Assembly: GCA_024138025.1 (NCBI GenBank)
Contig: JAMXBD010001391.1
Location: 124,001 to 188,000 of the forward strand
Direction of reading: 5' to 3'
DNA: 64,000 bases
DNA from: Combretum micranthum
Lineage: Eukaryota; Streptophyta; Magnoliopsida; Myrtales; Combretaceae
The translations under genes and the position numbers were made by a program. Shown here piece after piece: positions 48,005-61,083 of the stretch. Position 1 is the stretch's first letter. Every line of letters begins with the position of its first letter. The notes under the pieces are model-generated. The model did no database searches and had not been told where the DNA came from. It was given only the letters and a program-made list of their open reading frames with translations.

Positions 48005-51000
48005 ATATTAAATAGTCATGTTTTCCTTGTTTTCATCTGCCTATTCTCATTGGAAACGAGGCAGAAAACCGGGCCTTCCATTCGTTTACCAATATTAATA
48101 TTGGATGGGTGTGTATGGATACGATTTGATGCGATTAATAAACGTGTCAAAAAAATCTAACACCTTAATTCATATGGAAACTTGCAAACCTGTTTAATAT
48201 CATAACATTTTAATTACTTCTTTTCAAGTCATAATCTAACTCAAAGTAAAATTTGTATCATTAATAATTGGATTATGCGGCTAATTGATCATTATCTTGT
48301 GATATTTATGCCTTAATAATTCAATGTCGCTATTTTTTTTTTTTTTTTCTGTGGGGCACAATTCATAACTCGCTTTTTAACCCAACCATTTAATAAATTA
48401 ATGGTGACATTGAACTTTGAATGCAGTCCCTTTATATTTTTTAATTTTATACTTTTTATATGATTATATTTTAATATATCTTATTCTTACTTATATTTGA
48501 ATCCACATTTTACTTCTCAATTTCAGTGTATTATAAAGAAACTTAAATGCTTTAACAGTATCGAATCATAAACCAGGCATGTAAATTTTGGGGCCGTGGG
48601 GTTAAAAGCTACTGTAAAAAGTAAAAACAGCGTGCATATTACAACCGTGACTTCTAGTTATAATATATTATCATACCTTATAACATCGTGACTGAGTTAT
48701 AAATTTAAAACATTTTGACATCATGATTAGAAGTTATAACTTCTTTCTTTTATTTATTTATATGCATATTTTGGCAGGTGCTGCTTTTGAGGGATTTTAA
48801 TTTCTTTCTTCCTTTTTCTTTTTTCCTTTCTTCCTCCTTTTCCTTTTTTTTTTTTTTACCCCTTCTCTTTAAAAAGCAGGAAGAGTATCCCTATGTCAGT
48901 CCACAATAAGGAAGATAGAGGAAGAGAGAATAGATCAAGAGTCTAGGGACGACGAAGGAATACAGGGGAAGGAAAAAAAACTAGGTAAGTTGGAGTCGTG
49001 GAAAATAAGTTGATAAATGAATGTAAACTGTAAACATATGGGATTCTCTCCTAAAATGTTCCTACTTCTAATAAATGGCTGAAATTATAAGAAAAAAATG
49101 ATGTTAGACAATGTTGGAAATTACTAGTATGGTTGGCTCGGTCCAAACCTTCAACATCCTCTATGGGAAGTGGGAGAGGGTGACCTTCTAACTAATGCTT
49201 GGGCATGACTTTGTAGATAGGCTAGAGAGTGAACGTTAATAATTAAGAGGACTTTCTTATCAAAATATCCTAAGATAATTTGACTTGAGCACCTCTTTCA
49301 TTATATGGTCTTCTTTCCATCCCTCCTAACTCCCCCACACTCCCCCTCTCCCCCAACTAATCCATGTGGGACTTTTCCTATTTCTTCAACTTCCAACACC
49401 CACATTCAAGTATAATTGGCCTCTCCGATCATGACTTGCTTTCAATTCATGAGCCTAGGCTGGTACTTCAAGCAGCACCTCAGAGGCTACAAAAATTCAT
49501 CATGTGTTTCGGTCTTTCTCATCGAGCCTTCTTCCTTTGCAATTTAGGTCTTGGGCCACAAGACTTCATCATTATCATTTTATTTTGGCTTAGCTTAGTG
49601 CCTTGGTTTTCATTACATGGACTTTGGGCCCTCCTTCATGGGCTGCCATCACAGGCTGGATCTTCATGGGCGACGAGGCCATATGGGCTCAAGTCAAATT
49701 TCCTTAAGGAATTTTAACAAGAAAGCCCTCTTAAATATTAAGGTCTACTCTCTAGCTCACATATAAAGTCACATCCAAGCATTATTTTGAAAACCCCTCT
49801 ATCATGGATAATGTTGAAGACTTGGACTAGGTGAACCATGTCAATAACTTCTAGCAAATAATGTCATAATAATATTATAAGATGTTTAAAAATCAATTAT
49901 TAATTTGTAAATTAACAGAAATTGAAAACAATTAAATGAGAGGATCCTGGGTAAATATCTGCAAAAAGTATATCTAAAGCTTATTATAGGCTAGTGATTT
50001 AACACTAGTTTTCCAATGAGATAAATTAGATTTAATATTACCTTTTCCAAGAATAAATTAAAATAGCATAACATTATTAGCTTATTAAGCTTGACCGTTG
50101 AGTCATTTCGGGGCCATTTTATGCTAAATCCATTGTATTCATACTTGAGCCCGTATTAGACTATATGATAGTTGAATCATGCCGGCTAGTGTATCAACTT
50201 TTTATGCTTCTAGCGGACCGATCTACACTATATTTGTTCCTTGCTTAGGGTGGGACAATTTTACAAAATTTTCAAATTGGTCATTGTCTGATATATCGTC
50301 ATAGCTCCTATGTTTATAGTCGGAAAGAAGAGTTATAACATTTTTAAGAGTTTACGTATTGAATGCGATGGAAGATTATCGTTGCACCCGTACGAATGGA
50401 AAGCTAAATACAATTTCCTTTATTTACCCACGACTTCACGCCAGAATTTGTGTGTTGTACAACTTGGGAAAAAAATGGATAAGAAATATGAGAGTTGAGC
50501 CATTGTTTTTTTTTTTTTTTTTTAATATGGTGAATCATGAATAGAGGCGTCGGTTGGACAAGAAAGAATGCTATATTAAGAGTTGGGGTGTGTTGTGGGT
50601 AAACTGAAATTGTGGGATATTGTTCGCTCTTTTTTACCATACATTTGATTTGCTAAATGGAATAATATAAAAATAGAATTGTAAAATTTTGAGTGATATA
50701 ATAGAAAAATAATAGGTATTCGTTGTAATTCCTTAAAGGTCTCATGAGTTGATAGAAAATTGTGCTAAAAAAGATTAGGAGATAGTTATGTCTTTCTTCT
50801 TATAAGGAATTAGGACTCCTCATTTTACAATAATAGTAATTCTCTAAAATAACTATTCCATCAATCAATCACAGAAATAAGTTTACAAGAAAAGACAATC
50901 ATGTTATTCTACCTTTATAAACTCAATGAGACATTGTAAGTACAATTTTTATCAAACATAGTGATAAAGATTAAAAAGCCAACATTATCTCTGTCTTAAT

Positions 51001-51582
51001 TTCTTTTGGGTAAGTACACTAAATCCATCTATATTGATTATGACCCTTAAATTTATTGATTACCCCAGCAAATGTAGATAGATCTTATTATTATTTTATT
51101 ACAAGTTAAGTTGGGGTAGTAGGTCTCTTTTTATTCTATTCATACAAATATTTCCTTCGTTTGTGGATTCGCATTTTGTTCAAGATCTCATCAAGAGGGT
51201 TTGGAAATATTCTCATTCTTGGGGACAACGTCTTCCCTCGGAGGACAGAGTAAGTCAATGTCTAAGTCTTGCTTTCGGCCTGTGCTGCTGCTTCCTACAT
51301 GATGATAATTTCCAACATTGCGGCTAATTGTACTAGGCTGTGGTATTCGATATGTTTTCTTTCTAAATTCTTATGCTTTACTAGGTTTTCTTTTCTCCAA
51401 TCAACTACCCCTCTTAGGGGGAGCCAACACTGCTTGACGTTATACGCAAGTATGAAAACAATTGGATGCTCTAGAAAGAGGAGTGAAGATAAATAAATAT
51501 ATATATATTAGAGCATATTACACCTTTTTTTTTTTCAATTTTATTACTTGAATAACCATGGATTTGTTGCATTATAATTAAG
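48005..51582. other. Gene-free stretch
   Basis: No gene recognised. Contains T-runs, a triplicated motif (GTGACTTCTAGTTATAA and two variants, about 48640-48745), and a segment (about 49320-49700) with CCAACTAATCCATGTGGGAC, a phrase often seen in plant dispersed repeats. A 117-codon frame there (49364-49717) has no recognisable domain. Confidence 0.45.
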
Positions 51583-52335
51583 GATGCAAAAGAATTGAGC
51601 TAATTGCGAGCTACTTAAACGCAGCTCGCTATAAGACCGCCTTAGCTTAAGCTCATTTAATCAATGAGCTAAGCATGAGATCAAAATGAAACCCATTTGG
51701 TTAAACAAGTTGAGCTGGAGCTTTCCTTCAAGCTCACAGGTTAGCTTATCAACAGGCTCGCTAAAAGACCACAAGTTAGGCTCATAACAATTTTTTATAA
51801 TATTTTTATTATATATTTATTTGTCTTGATATATTAATATAATAGGATAAATTATGCTAGAAGGTATCAACGTTTTAAGTGGTTAAAAAGAGAAATCAAT
51901 GTTTTGCAAAGTGAATCAAATGAAATATCAACGTTTTGTAAAGTCCATTTAAGGTATCATTGTTTGGATTAATTTTTAATTAAGTTTCCTTAGTTTTTGT
52001 TAATAGTCAAATATCCATACCTTATATGACCCACTTTGTAAAACATTTATACCTTAAATGAATTAATCTCCAAACGTTGCTTCCTCTTTTTGACCACTTG
52101 AACGTTGATACCTTAAATAAACTTACCCCAAACGTTGATACATTTCTATGTAATTTACCCTAATATAATATTATACTTGTTAAGTTAACGAGCTAGAGTT
52201 CAAGCTTGGACTCACAAATCCTCCATGACTTTCTAATCTCATTAAAAGTTTAGCTTGACTCATGCTCATTAATTTGTTAGACAAGTCAAACCTAAAACTT
52301 CAAAAGCTTAGCTTGTTCTAGCTCACTAGGAGACC
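51583..52335. mobile_element. Probable non-autonomous hAT-like repeat hosting a MITE
   Basis: The sequence on both sides of the nested MITE is dense in AGCTC/GAGCT motifs in both directions (GAGCTAATTGCGAGCTACTT, AGCTTAGCTTGTTCTAGCTC). This composition is common in plant hAT-type non-autonomous elements. The beginning resembles a hAT end (AAGGATGCAAAAG) but no duplication was secured. Confidence 0.35.
51844..52160. mobile_element. Mutator-like MITE, family A, copy 3
   Basis: Starts AGGATAAATTATG and ends, on the other strand, GGGTAAATTACATAG. The 9-bp flank TAATATAAT is identical on both sides (51835-51843 and 52161-52169). The internal AAGGTATCAACGTTTT-type repeats match the copies at 9357 and 37950. 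Confidence 0.88.
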
Positions 52336-53071
52336 TGATTATAGCATGTGTGGCTCGTATGATGAAATGGGTAGGTGCAAATTCGTTAATGACACATCCT
52401 TATCCATAAAGTTGTGACTTAACAAGACAAAGATAATTGGACAGTATAAGGAAAGTCGAATGGTGTAATATGAAAAATAGTGGACTGTATGATTCTCTTA
52501 TACCTCATTTGATATGACAAGACTATATATATAGATTTATAAATTTATTTGGTATACACAAGTACGACACTATACTATATTTTGACAATTATACCATTAT
52601 ACTATTCTATATTTATTTAACAAATTTTATATGTTATTTAAAGAGAAGGAGTATTTGTTGAAAGGAAAGGAATGCTAAGGGCATCTTGAAGTTTTTTGAA
52701 AATTTTCTTATGTCTCATTTGATTTTTATTTTGTACCAAAGAATATATGGAACAACTTTTTTTTCTTATTTAATTTTTGTCTTGTACCTTTGGACTTCTT
52801 TTGTCGAGCACTCAAGCTCATTGTGAAAACTAAACAAAGAACTAGAGTTTTAGTTTGATCTAGTCCCATAAGATTTGATCAACCAAACACATACAATTTG
52901 TAATCAAGAATTAAAATTATCTTGATTACAAAAAGTATCATATGACATAATTAAAATGTCATCTTCTTTGTTGTAATCTTGATTATTCACTACATGTAAT
53001 AGCATTTGAAAGAGATAATAAATTAGAAGAAGTTACAAGAGAAAAAGTAAATGGAGATGATCTATGACCCT
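52336..53071. other. Gene-free AT-rich stretch
   Basis: No coding signature or element ends recognised. Confidence 0.4.
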
Positions 53072-53180
53072 GGTTTTGTAATATACAAATAAATATTTTA
53101 TATTGAAGGGCAAAGATGTCATTTGATATAATATAATAGGGTTTTATAGTCAACTCTAATGTTTAAATTAATTATTTTGT

Positions 53181-53346
53181 GATGAAGAGACGTTATTAAA
53201 GATGAAGAGACATTATGAAAGATGAAGAGACGTTATGAAAGATGAAGAGACGTTGTTAAAGATGAAGAGACGTTATTGAAGATGAAGGGACGTTGTTAAA
53301 GATAAAGAGACGATAATAAAGATAAAGATGCGCTATTAAAGATAAA
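53181..53346 (+). repeat. 20-bp minisatellite in the solo LTR U3
   Basis: Eight units of exactly 20 bp (consensus GATGAAGAGACGTTATTAAA) start at 53181 and repeat without length change to 53340, followed by a 6-bp partial unit. Most carry an ACGT core. The array ends about 20 bp before the TATA box. Confidence 0.95.
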
Positions 53347-53364
53347 CACGTATTTCTTATCTTC

Positions 53365-53372
53365 TATATAAA
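53365..53372 (+). promoter_or_regulatory. TATA box of the solo LTR
   Basis: TATATAAA directly downstream of the minisatellite, followed by a CTTCCTCTTCTTC pyrimidine-rich stretch where transcription would start. Confidence 0.65.
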
Positions 53373-54853
53373 CTACGCTTCCTCTTCTTCAAAACTCATT
53401 CCTAAACCTAGAAACCTCTCTAAAAATATCTATTTGTGAGATTTTCTTCAAGGGAAGATAAAGAAACAAGATTAAGGTGAGTTGATCTTCTTCTGTTCTA
53501 TGGAGATTTAAAGGAAATGTTCTTTGCCTAAAGTCCTTTTTAGTTTTTAAGATCAAGTTTTATGGAGAAACTCTATACTTTGTTAGAGATATTGTAATAT
53601 GCAATCAAGGAGGATAAAGATCCAAAGTTATAAGTATATTGAATCTTTTCATTTCTTTTGATGATGTAAAAGATCAATCTTTTTTTTTCTTTATCTTTTG
53701 TTGGAAATTCTATTTGTGAGAGAAAATCTAGAGAAAACCTTAGATCTAGGATTAGAGAAATTGTGAAATTTTATTAAAGGAGGAAGGTATGGACTAGGAT
53801 TGTAGGTGAAATTGGATTAGGTTTATACTATGGAAGTTGTATATTGAAATACATTTTGTTTATGTGATCAAGAAGTGAAATTAGAATTTCCAATCTTTTT
53901 AAAAGGAATTGTTGGTAGAATTGGAGTTTTGAAAAGCGAATAAGGCATAACCTTACCTTGTTTTTTGTTTGTTCTTGTAGAATTAGAAAAATAAATTAAC
54001 TAATTATATCCGGTCTATAATTGAATTTGTGTTGCTTGTGTTTAGCTTTGGTTAGTAAAAGTCATGCAGAGTGTGATATTGACGAGGCACTCTAATGATC
54101 CTTGTGTGTTATTGTCCCTAGTGGAGTTGCACTTGGAGATAATTCTGGTAGATTAGGAGTCGTGACAACTTAATTGTAGCACACAATGATGTATGGGGAG
54201 TACCCAATATAACTATATGTCTATAAAAGTATTTTGTATAAAAGCTTATTTTCTTCAGGGTCATGAATTACTCCGGGTTTAGAACTAATTTCAAGTGGTT
54301 ATAAACTGTGTTGTTTGCTTGACTAATCAAAGATAATAACATGTGTTTGCTGCATTAATTTTAGGTTGTATGTGGAATTTGTATCCTATGTGTTCATACG
54401 TATTTGTTTGTGGTATGGCGTACAAGGTGTTTTCGCTCATTTCTTTATTTTTCAGGTATAAGTGAAGATTTGTTAGTGTTTAATCTGTCTGGATATGATA
54501 TTTATGTTGATAACGGGGAGGACATTAGGGGGTTTTATTATCCTGATCCCTAGAGTCGCTATAGATTGAAGATAGTTAACAGAAGACTATATTAAGTTTT
54601 ATACTTTTTATAACTGATAAAAGTTTTTATTTATGATATCTTAGCTTTGAAATGTGTTGGTTTTGGTTTATGCCAATAAGTTTATAAGAAAGTTTTTTTA
54701 TAAAATATTTATAAATAGATTCCTTTTATATGTGAGTATTGGAGATATATAATTGAATATTGTGGATTAGTGAATTTATAGCCTTAGCATGTCTTTCTCA
54801 AGAGAGGACACGTGGCGGGTTGTAATACCATCAGGTTAGGGCATTACAGGTTT

Positions 54854-55363
54854 AGATTTCATTTTCTTCTCTAAGTGTAGCTTATGATATTATACGGTAT
54901 ACTAAAGGCTCTTAAGAGGCTTGACATATTGTAAAATATGAAAAATTTTGGAACTTTTGATCAAATTAACTAAAAAGGTAAAATAATATAGGGTCTAAAA
55001 TGTGCATAGTTGGAATTTTGGAAGATTAGACCCCTTGCACCATTGCTATTGGATAATTTTAGAAGCTTGTAATTGTAATCCTATTTCACTATTTCTTGAC
55101 CTGTTTGGTAGATAATTTTTACAAACTATCAATAAGTTTTTTCTATGATGATTTCCTGCATGTAAAACAAAAATAGGTGGAAAAGAGTTATTTTTAATAC
55201 TTTATATTTGAGTATGCGTAGAATCTTTAAAAAAAAGAAATTAAATCACGTCCTAGCAGTTTGATAAGTAATTGTCCCCACAGTAGCAGAGACATTTTCC
55301 GACTAGACATGCATTGAGATGAAATTTTGAGAATGTGATTTAACCATTGTCTCTTTGTTTTTC

Positions 55364-55400
<37 letters not shown>

Positions 55401-58400
55401 ACTAACCAGTAAACCAGTTTTCTCTATAATTTAAAACTCATAGCATTCATAACAAAGATTTCCAAATAAATATAGCATGAGGAAGAAATTAGTAATAGGG
55501 AAAAAAAAAAAAAAAGAAAGAAAAGCAAGTGAAAAGGATCTGCATCACACTCAGATGGGTTCAATGATAACTTGCGTTGATGGTTTTACTATTTAATACT
55601 CTAGGTCATAGCAGGTTTTAAAACTATCTTTAGACGACTGGCTACAAGCTCGCTACACAAGCACCTTGAAGAAGAGAGGCATCGTGCGAAGTAGCAATTT
55701 AAGTTCCACTTTTGAAGATTCAATTTTGGTCTGCCTTCTCATTGGAAAGAAGACTAATACAAACAAAAGTATAATTAATTGGTCAAGAATGGAACTTGGA
55801 ATGGAAAATAAGCTTGTTAGTGGGGAAGTGAGTTAAACAATGCATATCATATCATTGCCAAATGAGATTTCTAATAAAGGCAATCTTGAGAGAGAGTACC
55901 AACTCTAATGGGAGACATGCAAGAAGATGAAATCACATATCCATTGTTCAGTAAGTTTGTGTTAACTTTTAAGTTATTCAGACAGTTAAAATACATAACG
56001 CTTAGAGATTCAACCATGGAACCTATTGGGATCAGTCCCCTAGAAATTTGTTAGTAGCAATGGAAGGGAAAAGTTTGGTGCATTTACTTGTCAAAGATTA
56101 GGTTCAAGTTTTTGTTTGGGAACCATTGAAAGGCATAAGAGATCAATGGTGAGATGTACTTTAGTAGTATGAAGGGCTTACTATGATTTGTTTTGGTCAT
56201 GACAAAAGACAATAAGGGACTCAAAGTAATAATAGCCTAAGAATCTCAGTTGAATGGATCCTAATTGGAGAGGTATGTGGGATTGATATGATAAGCGTTA
56301 AGCTAACTTAATTGTTATTTTAACTGCAAAATTCTACTCAATTCCAATGAAATGCCAATCAAAATTATGTGAATAATATGTTTTCAATTCCAATTACTTG
56401 CATTGTTTATGGATGTGGCAATTCTATTATGTTATGTTTGGTATTCACTTTTCTCTAACATGATTTTTTTTGCTAATCCTAAGTACAAGTTAAAAATGAT
56501 TGAAGTCTCCTAGCAAGTAATAGCTTATTGAGAGTATTAGCTGCCTTTTTTGGTTGAGGAAATTGCCTTTTGGAATTTGGATATTACAAATAGATTGATA
56601 TATACCATGTAACTAATCAATGTTATATATATAAATCGAAAAGTGTGTATGTATTTGCTTGATACAAGCCCTCCCCTAATCTTTCCCTTAGATAAGCTAA
56701 GTTGAATATGTAGTATTAGCTTAAGAATGACATCAAGGATATTTTAAATATGGATTGAAGATTCTAATAACTCACGGGTCACACTGGAACTTAGCCTATG
56801 TGATAGGCTTATTCTCTTGATTTGGGTGAAACATGTGTTTACATGTATAATGTGAATGATTTTGAGGAAAGCAAATATAAGTTACAAGTCAATTTGTCTC
56901 ACCCTTATCTCAAATTCTTTGGGATGACATAACATCCCATTTTTTGGTACCCTTTGTATTATAGGTGATAAAACAAGTTTACTGGACACATAGAAGGTGA
57001 GATATTACATAATAATTGATTTTTTTTATATATAAAATTTTTCTTTAGAATTAAAACAAATACTTGACCAAGTTTCTACTCTTGATACATAGAAAAAAGA
57101 TTGCTTAGATGGTGCAGTTTATCACAAGAGGATATTTGTGAGTTGTTTAACAATGTTGCCATAATACAAAGGGTACCTACATCAACAAACAACAACAATA
57201 AACAACAAACATTTGTTTGTTCAACATATTATACTCGTGTTGATAAGTCTTCATCTAATAATAACGTAACTTCATCTAACGAACAACAATAAAAAAAAAA
57301 AAAAAAAAACTCTATCCCTTAATCTCTCTTCATTTGAATCATATAGAATTTTGAAGAAACACTATATGCGGGCAAAATTTCATCTCAAAATATCAAATAC
57401 TTGTTTGTAGTTAAGAAGGCATCTCATTTCATCAAAACTAGTGGAGTCTGATAATTGAACGCGTTTGAACTTGTTGAAATTACCTACTTCCCATCCTACT
57501 TCATTTTCACTTATTCATCTCTTAGGTGTCGCATGCATGTTGTATGATATATGCATAATATGCACGTAACCACCATTACATCCATATAATAGATACATTA
57601 ATCTTTTTTTTTTCTTTGCATTAATTTATTTTTGAAATTTTCAAATTTCAATAAAAAAAAGCTTTCACATTCACATTGATTGAGTATTATATGAATTTAG
57701 ATATTGGATATATATCATAAATGGCATGCATAAGTATTTCATTGAAAGGCACTAACATGAGAAAAGCGTCAATATCCTACAATCCCATTTTCTTAATATG
57801 TAATCAAATAGTTATAGTGAATAAAAACTTACTGCATATTTATTAGGTTTTTTTTTTTTTTTGGGCCAAAAATATTTATTAGGTTGATTGACATCAATTA
57901 TCAGCTTTAATTCTCTGAATATTACTTGCTGTGAAGAACATGATCATTTTGTTGAAAAAGTGCCCCATTGGCAAGTTAAAGTACTATTTATTTCCATCAA
58001 TTTTTTCCCTCTCATACCCCCTTACCTGTCTTAACAACAAAGGACTAATACGACCTCACGTTTACCTCAAAACCCACTTACATTTTAAAATAATAGTCTA
58101 GAGATTTAAACAAAAAAAAGTAAATAAATCAATTAAAATAACGACTAAATTGTGGGGTTTTATATATTATATATTTTCAAAAGGGATGTAACATTAAAAA
58201 AATCCCGTTACTAATAAAATTAGCAGAGACACCTTCGATGTATGTGTCAAAATAAAACATTTAAAATATAAAATACTATGTACGAAATTTTAAAAAAGTT
58301 TAATTACATAAAAATAAAAATATAGATATGTTGAAAATCTGTTATTCATAAAATAATTACAGCAATAATGCTAATTACAATTTACCTATTTCATTACAAA

Positions 58401-59614
58401 ACTTGCCTTCAACTTATAAATATAATGAAGAACATGTTCATAAACAATTTATTATAAAGCAATGTAAATTTCTTAGCATAAATAGCATTGTCTGTCGAGG
58501 AAAATACAATACTCCTCATTTAATTAATCCATGGATAAAGCTTCTCATCTTAAATAACTACAAATGGAAAAAATTATTTGATATGTTAAAAATAATAATA
58601 TAAATATTTAATAATCTATTCATTTTAAATATTTTTATATGAATGTTTGAGAGAAATTTTGAAACAAATTATTTCCCATGTGGCATTGTGTATTACTTCG
58701 AAATATATTGTTATCTGTAGCAATAACATTGAAGAATCATATATAAAAGCAATAGAGTATTTTTATGATTTACATCAACACCCTACTTTTAATATTACGC
58801 TTAACAATATATTGTTAAGAAAATTTCCTCAAAACGTTATAATATATTGTTTGTAATACAAGACTAGTTTAGTCTTAGAACTTATGGATAATTTTTGCTA
58901 GATTATTTTCTGGGTTATTTTTCATTGGATAAATGCCAAACGGATATTAATTTTAAAGGATTCAAGAATCTCAAATTACAAATGATTATCATCATATTTC
59001 TCTTCATGATAACTTTCAAATAAGAAAATTTAAGCTATCAAATGCATGAATTTGAAACCTTTTGGAAAAATTAAGTGATAGAATCATTTGTAACTTAAAT
59101 TTACTCAATTAGATCCAACATTCTCCTAATCAATATTAATTCAAAAAAAAAAAAAAACTCATATAGAATATGAGATAATCAGACTACCATGTAGAAGGCA
59201 TATATATTTTCAACTGCACAATTTTGTAATTGGTGTATGTCACATTATACATATACTTCCTTTGTCCTGCCCACATAACATATTAGAAGGAATGCATGTA
59301 ATTACAATAAAATTCTAAAACCATTAAATAAAGAAAGCTACATTTATGAGCCCATGGAAGAGTAAAATTGAAAGCATGCTCACACAATAGACTTTGAAAA
59401 TTGAAGTGACACTCGATATGCATTTTGTAGAAATCCATGATTGTCTTCATCTCCAAGCAAGAAGGAAAAGAAAGAAGTGAATTCTATTATTCAATCACCA
59501 AGAAAAGAAATATAACAGAGCTATTTATATACATCTGCTAATGACAAATGAAGTAAAATACAACTTACTTATAAGTAAAATAAAGCTTATGCAGGCTGGA
59601 AATAAATATAATCT
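54854..59614. other. Gene-free stretch
   Basis: No gene recognised on either strand. Contains a T32 run (55368-55399) and A-runs at 55500-55515 and 57291-57309. Short frames at 57101-57292, 58403-58603 and 58647-58856 have no recognisable domain. The part at 59430-59614 probably includes the 3' end of the adjacent copia element, with a minus-strand TATA-like TATATAAATAG near 59521-59531. Confidence 0.4.
55368..55399. repeat. Poly(T) tract
   Basis: Thirty-two consecutive T. Confidence 0.95.
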
Positions 59615-60206
59615 TCAAGTTGGATATGAGAGAAGACCTAACTTGGAAACAAACAGTGGGCATGGCTCTAATGAGACTTTCATGAGCATATCACCAAGTT
59701 GTTAGAAGATACAACACGATGAAGATAGACGAAGCCTTTAAAAACTTGATCACAAATGAAATGGACGTCAATTTCAATGCGCTTCGGGGAACCATGTTGA
59801 CAAGGGTTGTTAGCAATAAGAATAGCAGGTCTATGAACACAATACAAAGGAATGAGCAACTCTACATCAAGGAGAAGTTCCCAAAGAATATAAGAAGTTC
59901 ACAAAAGCTCCTTGGAAGCAACAACTAGACTATGATGCTCAGCTTTAACCGAACATCTAGAAAAAATGATTGCTTCTTTGAATTCCACGAAATGGCTATT
60001 GAACCAAGTAGAATACAAAATCCAGAAATAGATTTTTGATCAATTGAACAAGAACCCCAGTTAGCATTAGCATAGGCATGCAACTGAAAAGAAAGATCAA
60101 TAGCATAGAACAACCCTAGTGATATAGAGTACTTGAGATAGTAAAGCAAGTGAAACAGAAGAATAAGATGGTGGTATGGGAGGCAAAAAATAATTGACTT
60201 AACCAA
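59615..60206 (-). pseudogene. copia RNase H domain
   Basis: Text AYANANWGSCSIDQKSISGF corresponds to the YSDADWAGDxxDRRSTSG block, with the first catalytic Asp of the family replaced by Asn. SWNSKKQSF follows. The C-terminal tail, in another frame, reads QLGDMLMKVSL and then VSKLGLLSYPT and a stop at 59615-59617, equivalent to the family's QLADIFTKPL and SKLG. It is non-functional. Confidence 0.75.
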
Positions 60207-61083
60207 TGAACCACAAAAGAAAGATTACGCCTAATCAAATTCAAATACAATAAATATTGAGGAGTCCTACGATAGAAACTAGGATCATCAAGTAAATTCC
60301 CTATTTCATGATCTAACTTTATATTGGAAGGCAAAGGAGTTTTACAAGGCTTACAACTAGTTAAATCAACATCATTCAAGATATCATAAACATACTTCCT
60401 TTGATGAACATGAACACTTGAAGGAAGATAACAAATCTCCAATCTAAGAAAAAAACACGCCTTACCAAAATCTTCAATTGTAAAGGCATTATCTAAGTCC
60501 TTTTTAAGCTGAGTAGGAATGTGAAGATTAGAACCAATTAAAAGAAAATCATCCACACAAACGAAATTAATATGAAAACCATTAGAATTGAACTTAGTAA
60601 ATAAGGAATAGTTGTGCTTTGACTAAGAAAATCCTTTATACAATCAAAAACAAGTGAGTTCATGATTCTTTTATGTAGAGGCCTGTTTAAGGCCATAAAA
60701 GGACCTTTTCAATTTGCAAACTTAGCCAAGGCTTGAGAATAACCTTGAGGAGGAAGCATATAGATTTTTTCATTCAAAGAACCATAACAAAGAGCATTAT
60801 TAATATCGACTTGATATAAAAGGCATTGACGAGCACTAGTATTAGCTAAAACTATACGAACGGTGCCCAACTTAACCATTAGAGAAAAAGTACCGTGATA
60901 ATATTCCCTTTCTATTTGTGTAAAGCCCTTAACCACCATCTGTGCTTTATACCAATCCACGGTTCCATCAAGCTTAAATTTAGTTTTGTAAACCCATTTA
61001 CCACCAATAAGCTTCTTACCCTCAGGTAAATAACTAGGATCCCACTTATCATTTTGCTCTAAGGCATTAAGTCCCTTATGCAT
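60116..61083 (-). pseudogene. copia reverse transcriptase
   Basis: The upstream piece (61083-60709) has NALEQNDKWDPSYLPEGKK, GGKWVYKTKFKLDGTV and VDINNAL, the family's LDVNNAF block with the catalytic Asp. The downstream piece carries CVDDFLLIGSN (family YVDD) and KDLDNAFTIEDFGKACFFL, then RKYVYDIL. Frames are broken between them around 60557-60708. Confidence 0.8.

Larger units (their letters stand above)
53077..54848 (+). mobile_element. Solo LTR
   Basis: A 1772-bp segment opens TGTAAT and closes ATTACA, a perfect 6-bp inverted terminus. It is flanked by an identical 5-bp duplication GGTTT (53072-53076 and 54849-54853). It contains a tandem repeat, a TATA box and CT-rich leader in the expected U3/R order, and no coding region. 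A solo LTR arises when the two LTRs of one retrotransposon recombine. Terminal sequence and size suggest a gypsy lineage; this is inference. Confidence 0.85.

Noticed and set aside
49190..49220. 5S rRNA-like text (CTAACTAATGCTTGGGC), as found in Cassandra-type TRIM elements
   Set aside because: The similarity covers only a short part of a 5S internal promoter and no LTR ends or second copy were found.
49364..49717. 117-codon frame as a gene
   Set aside because: No recognisable domain. It overlaps text typical of plant dispersed repeats and has no splice or promoter context.
53181..53346. CRISPR-like array
   Set aside because: The 20-bp units are contiguous without spacers and lie in a plant LTR; it is a minisatellite.
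57101..57292. 63-codon Asn-rich frame as a gene
   Set aside because: No ATG at its start, Asn run from AAC/AAT repeats, ends at a poly(A) tract, no domain.
58403..58856. Two consecutive AT-rich frames (66 and 69 codons) as small genes or organellar insertions
   Set aside because: No known domain or organelle gene recognised, and the composition is that of the surrounding AT-rich DNA.
59719..59928. 69-codon plus-strand frame
   Set aside because: Antisense to the copia RNase H tail.
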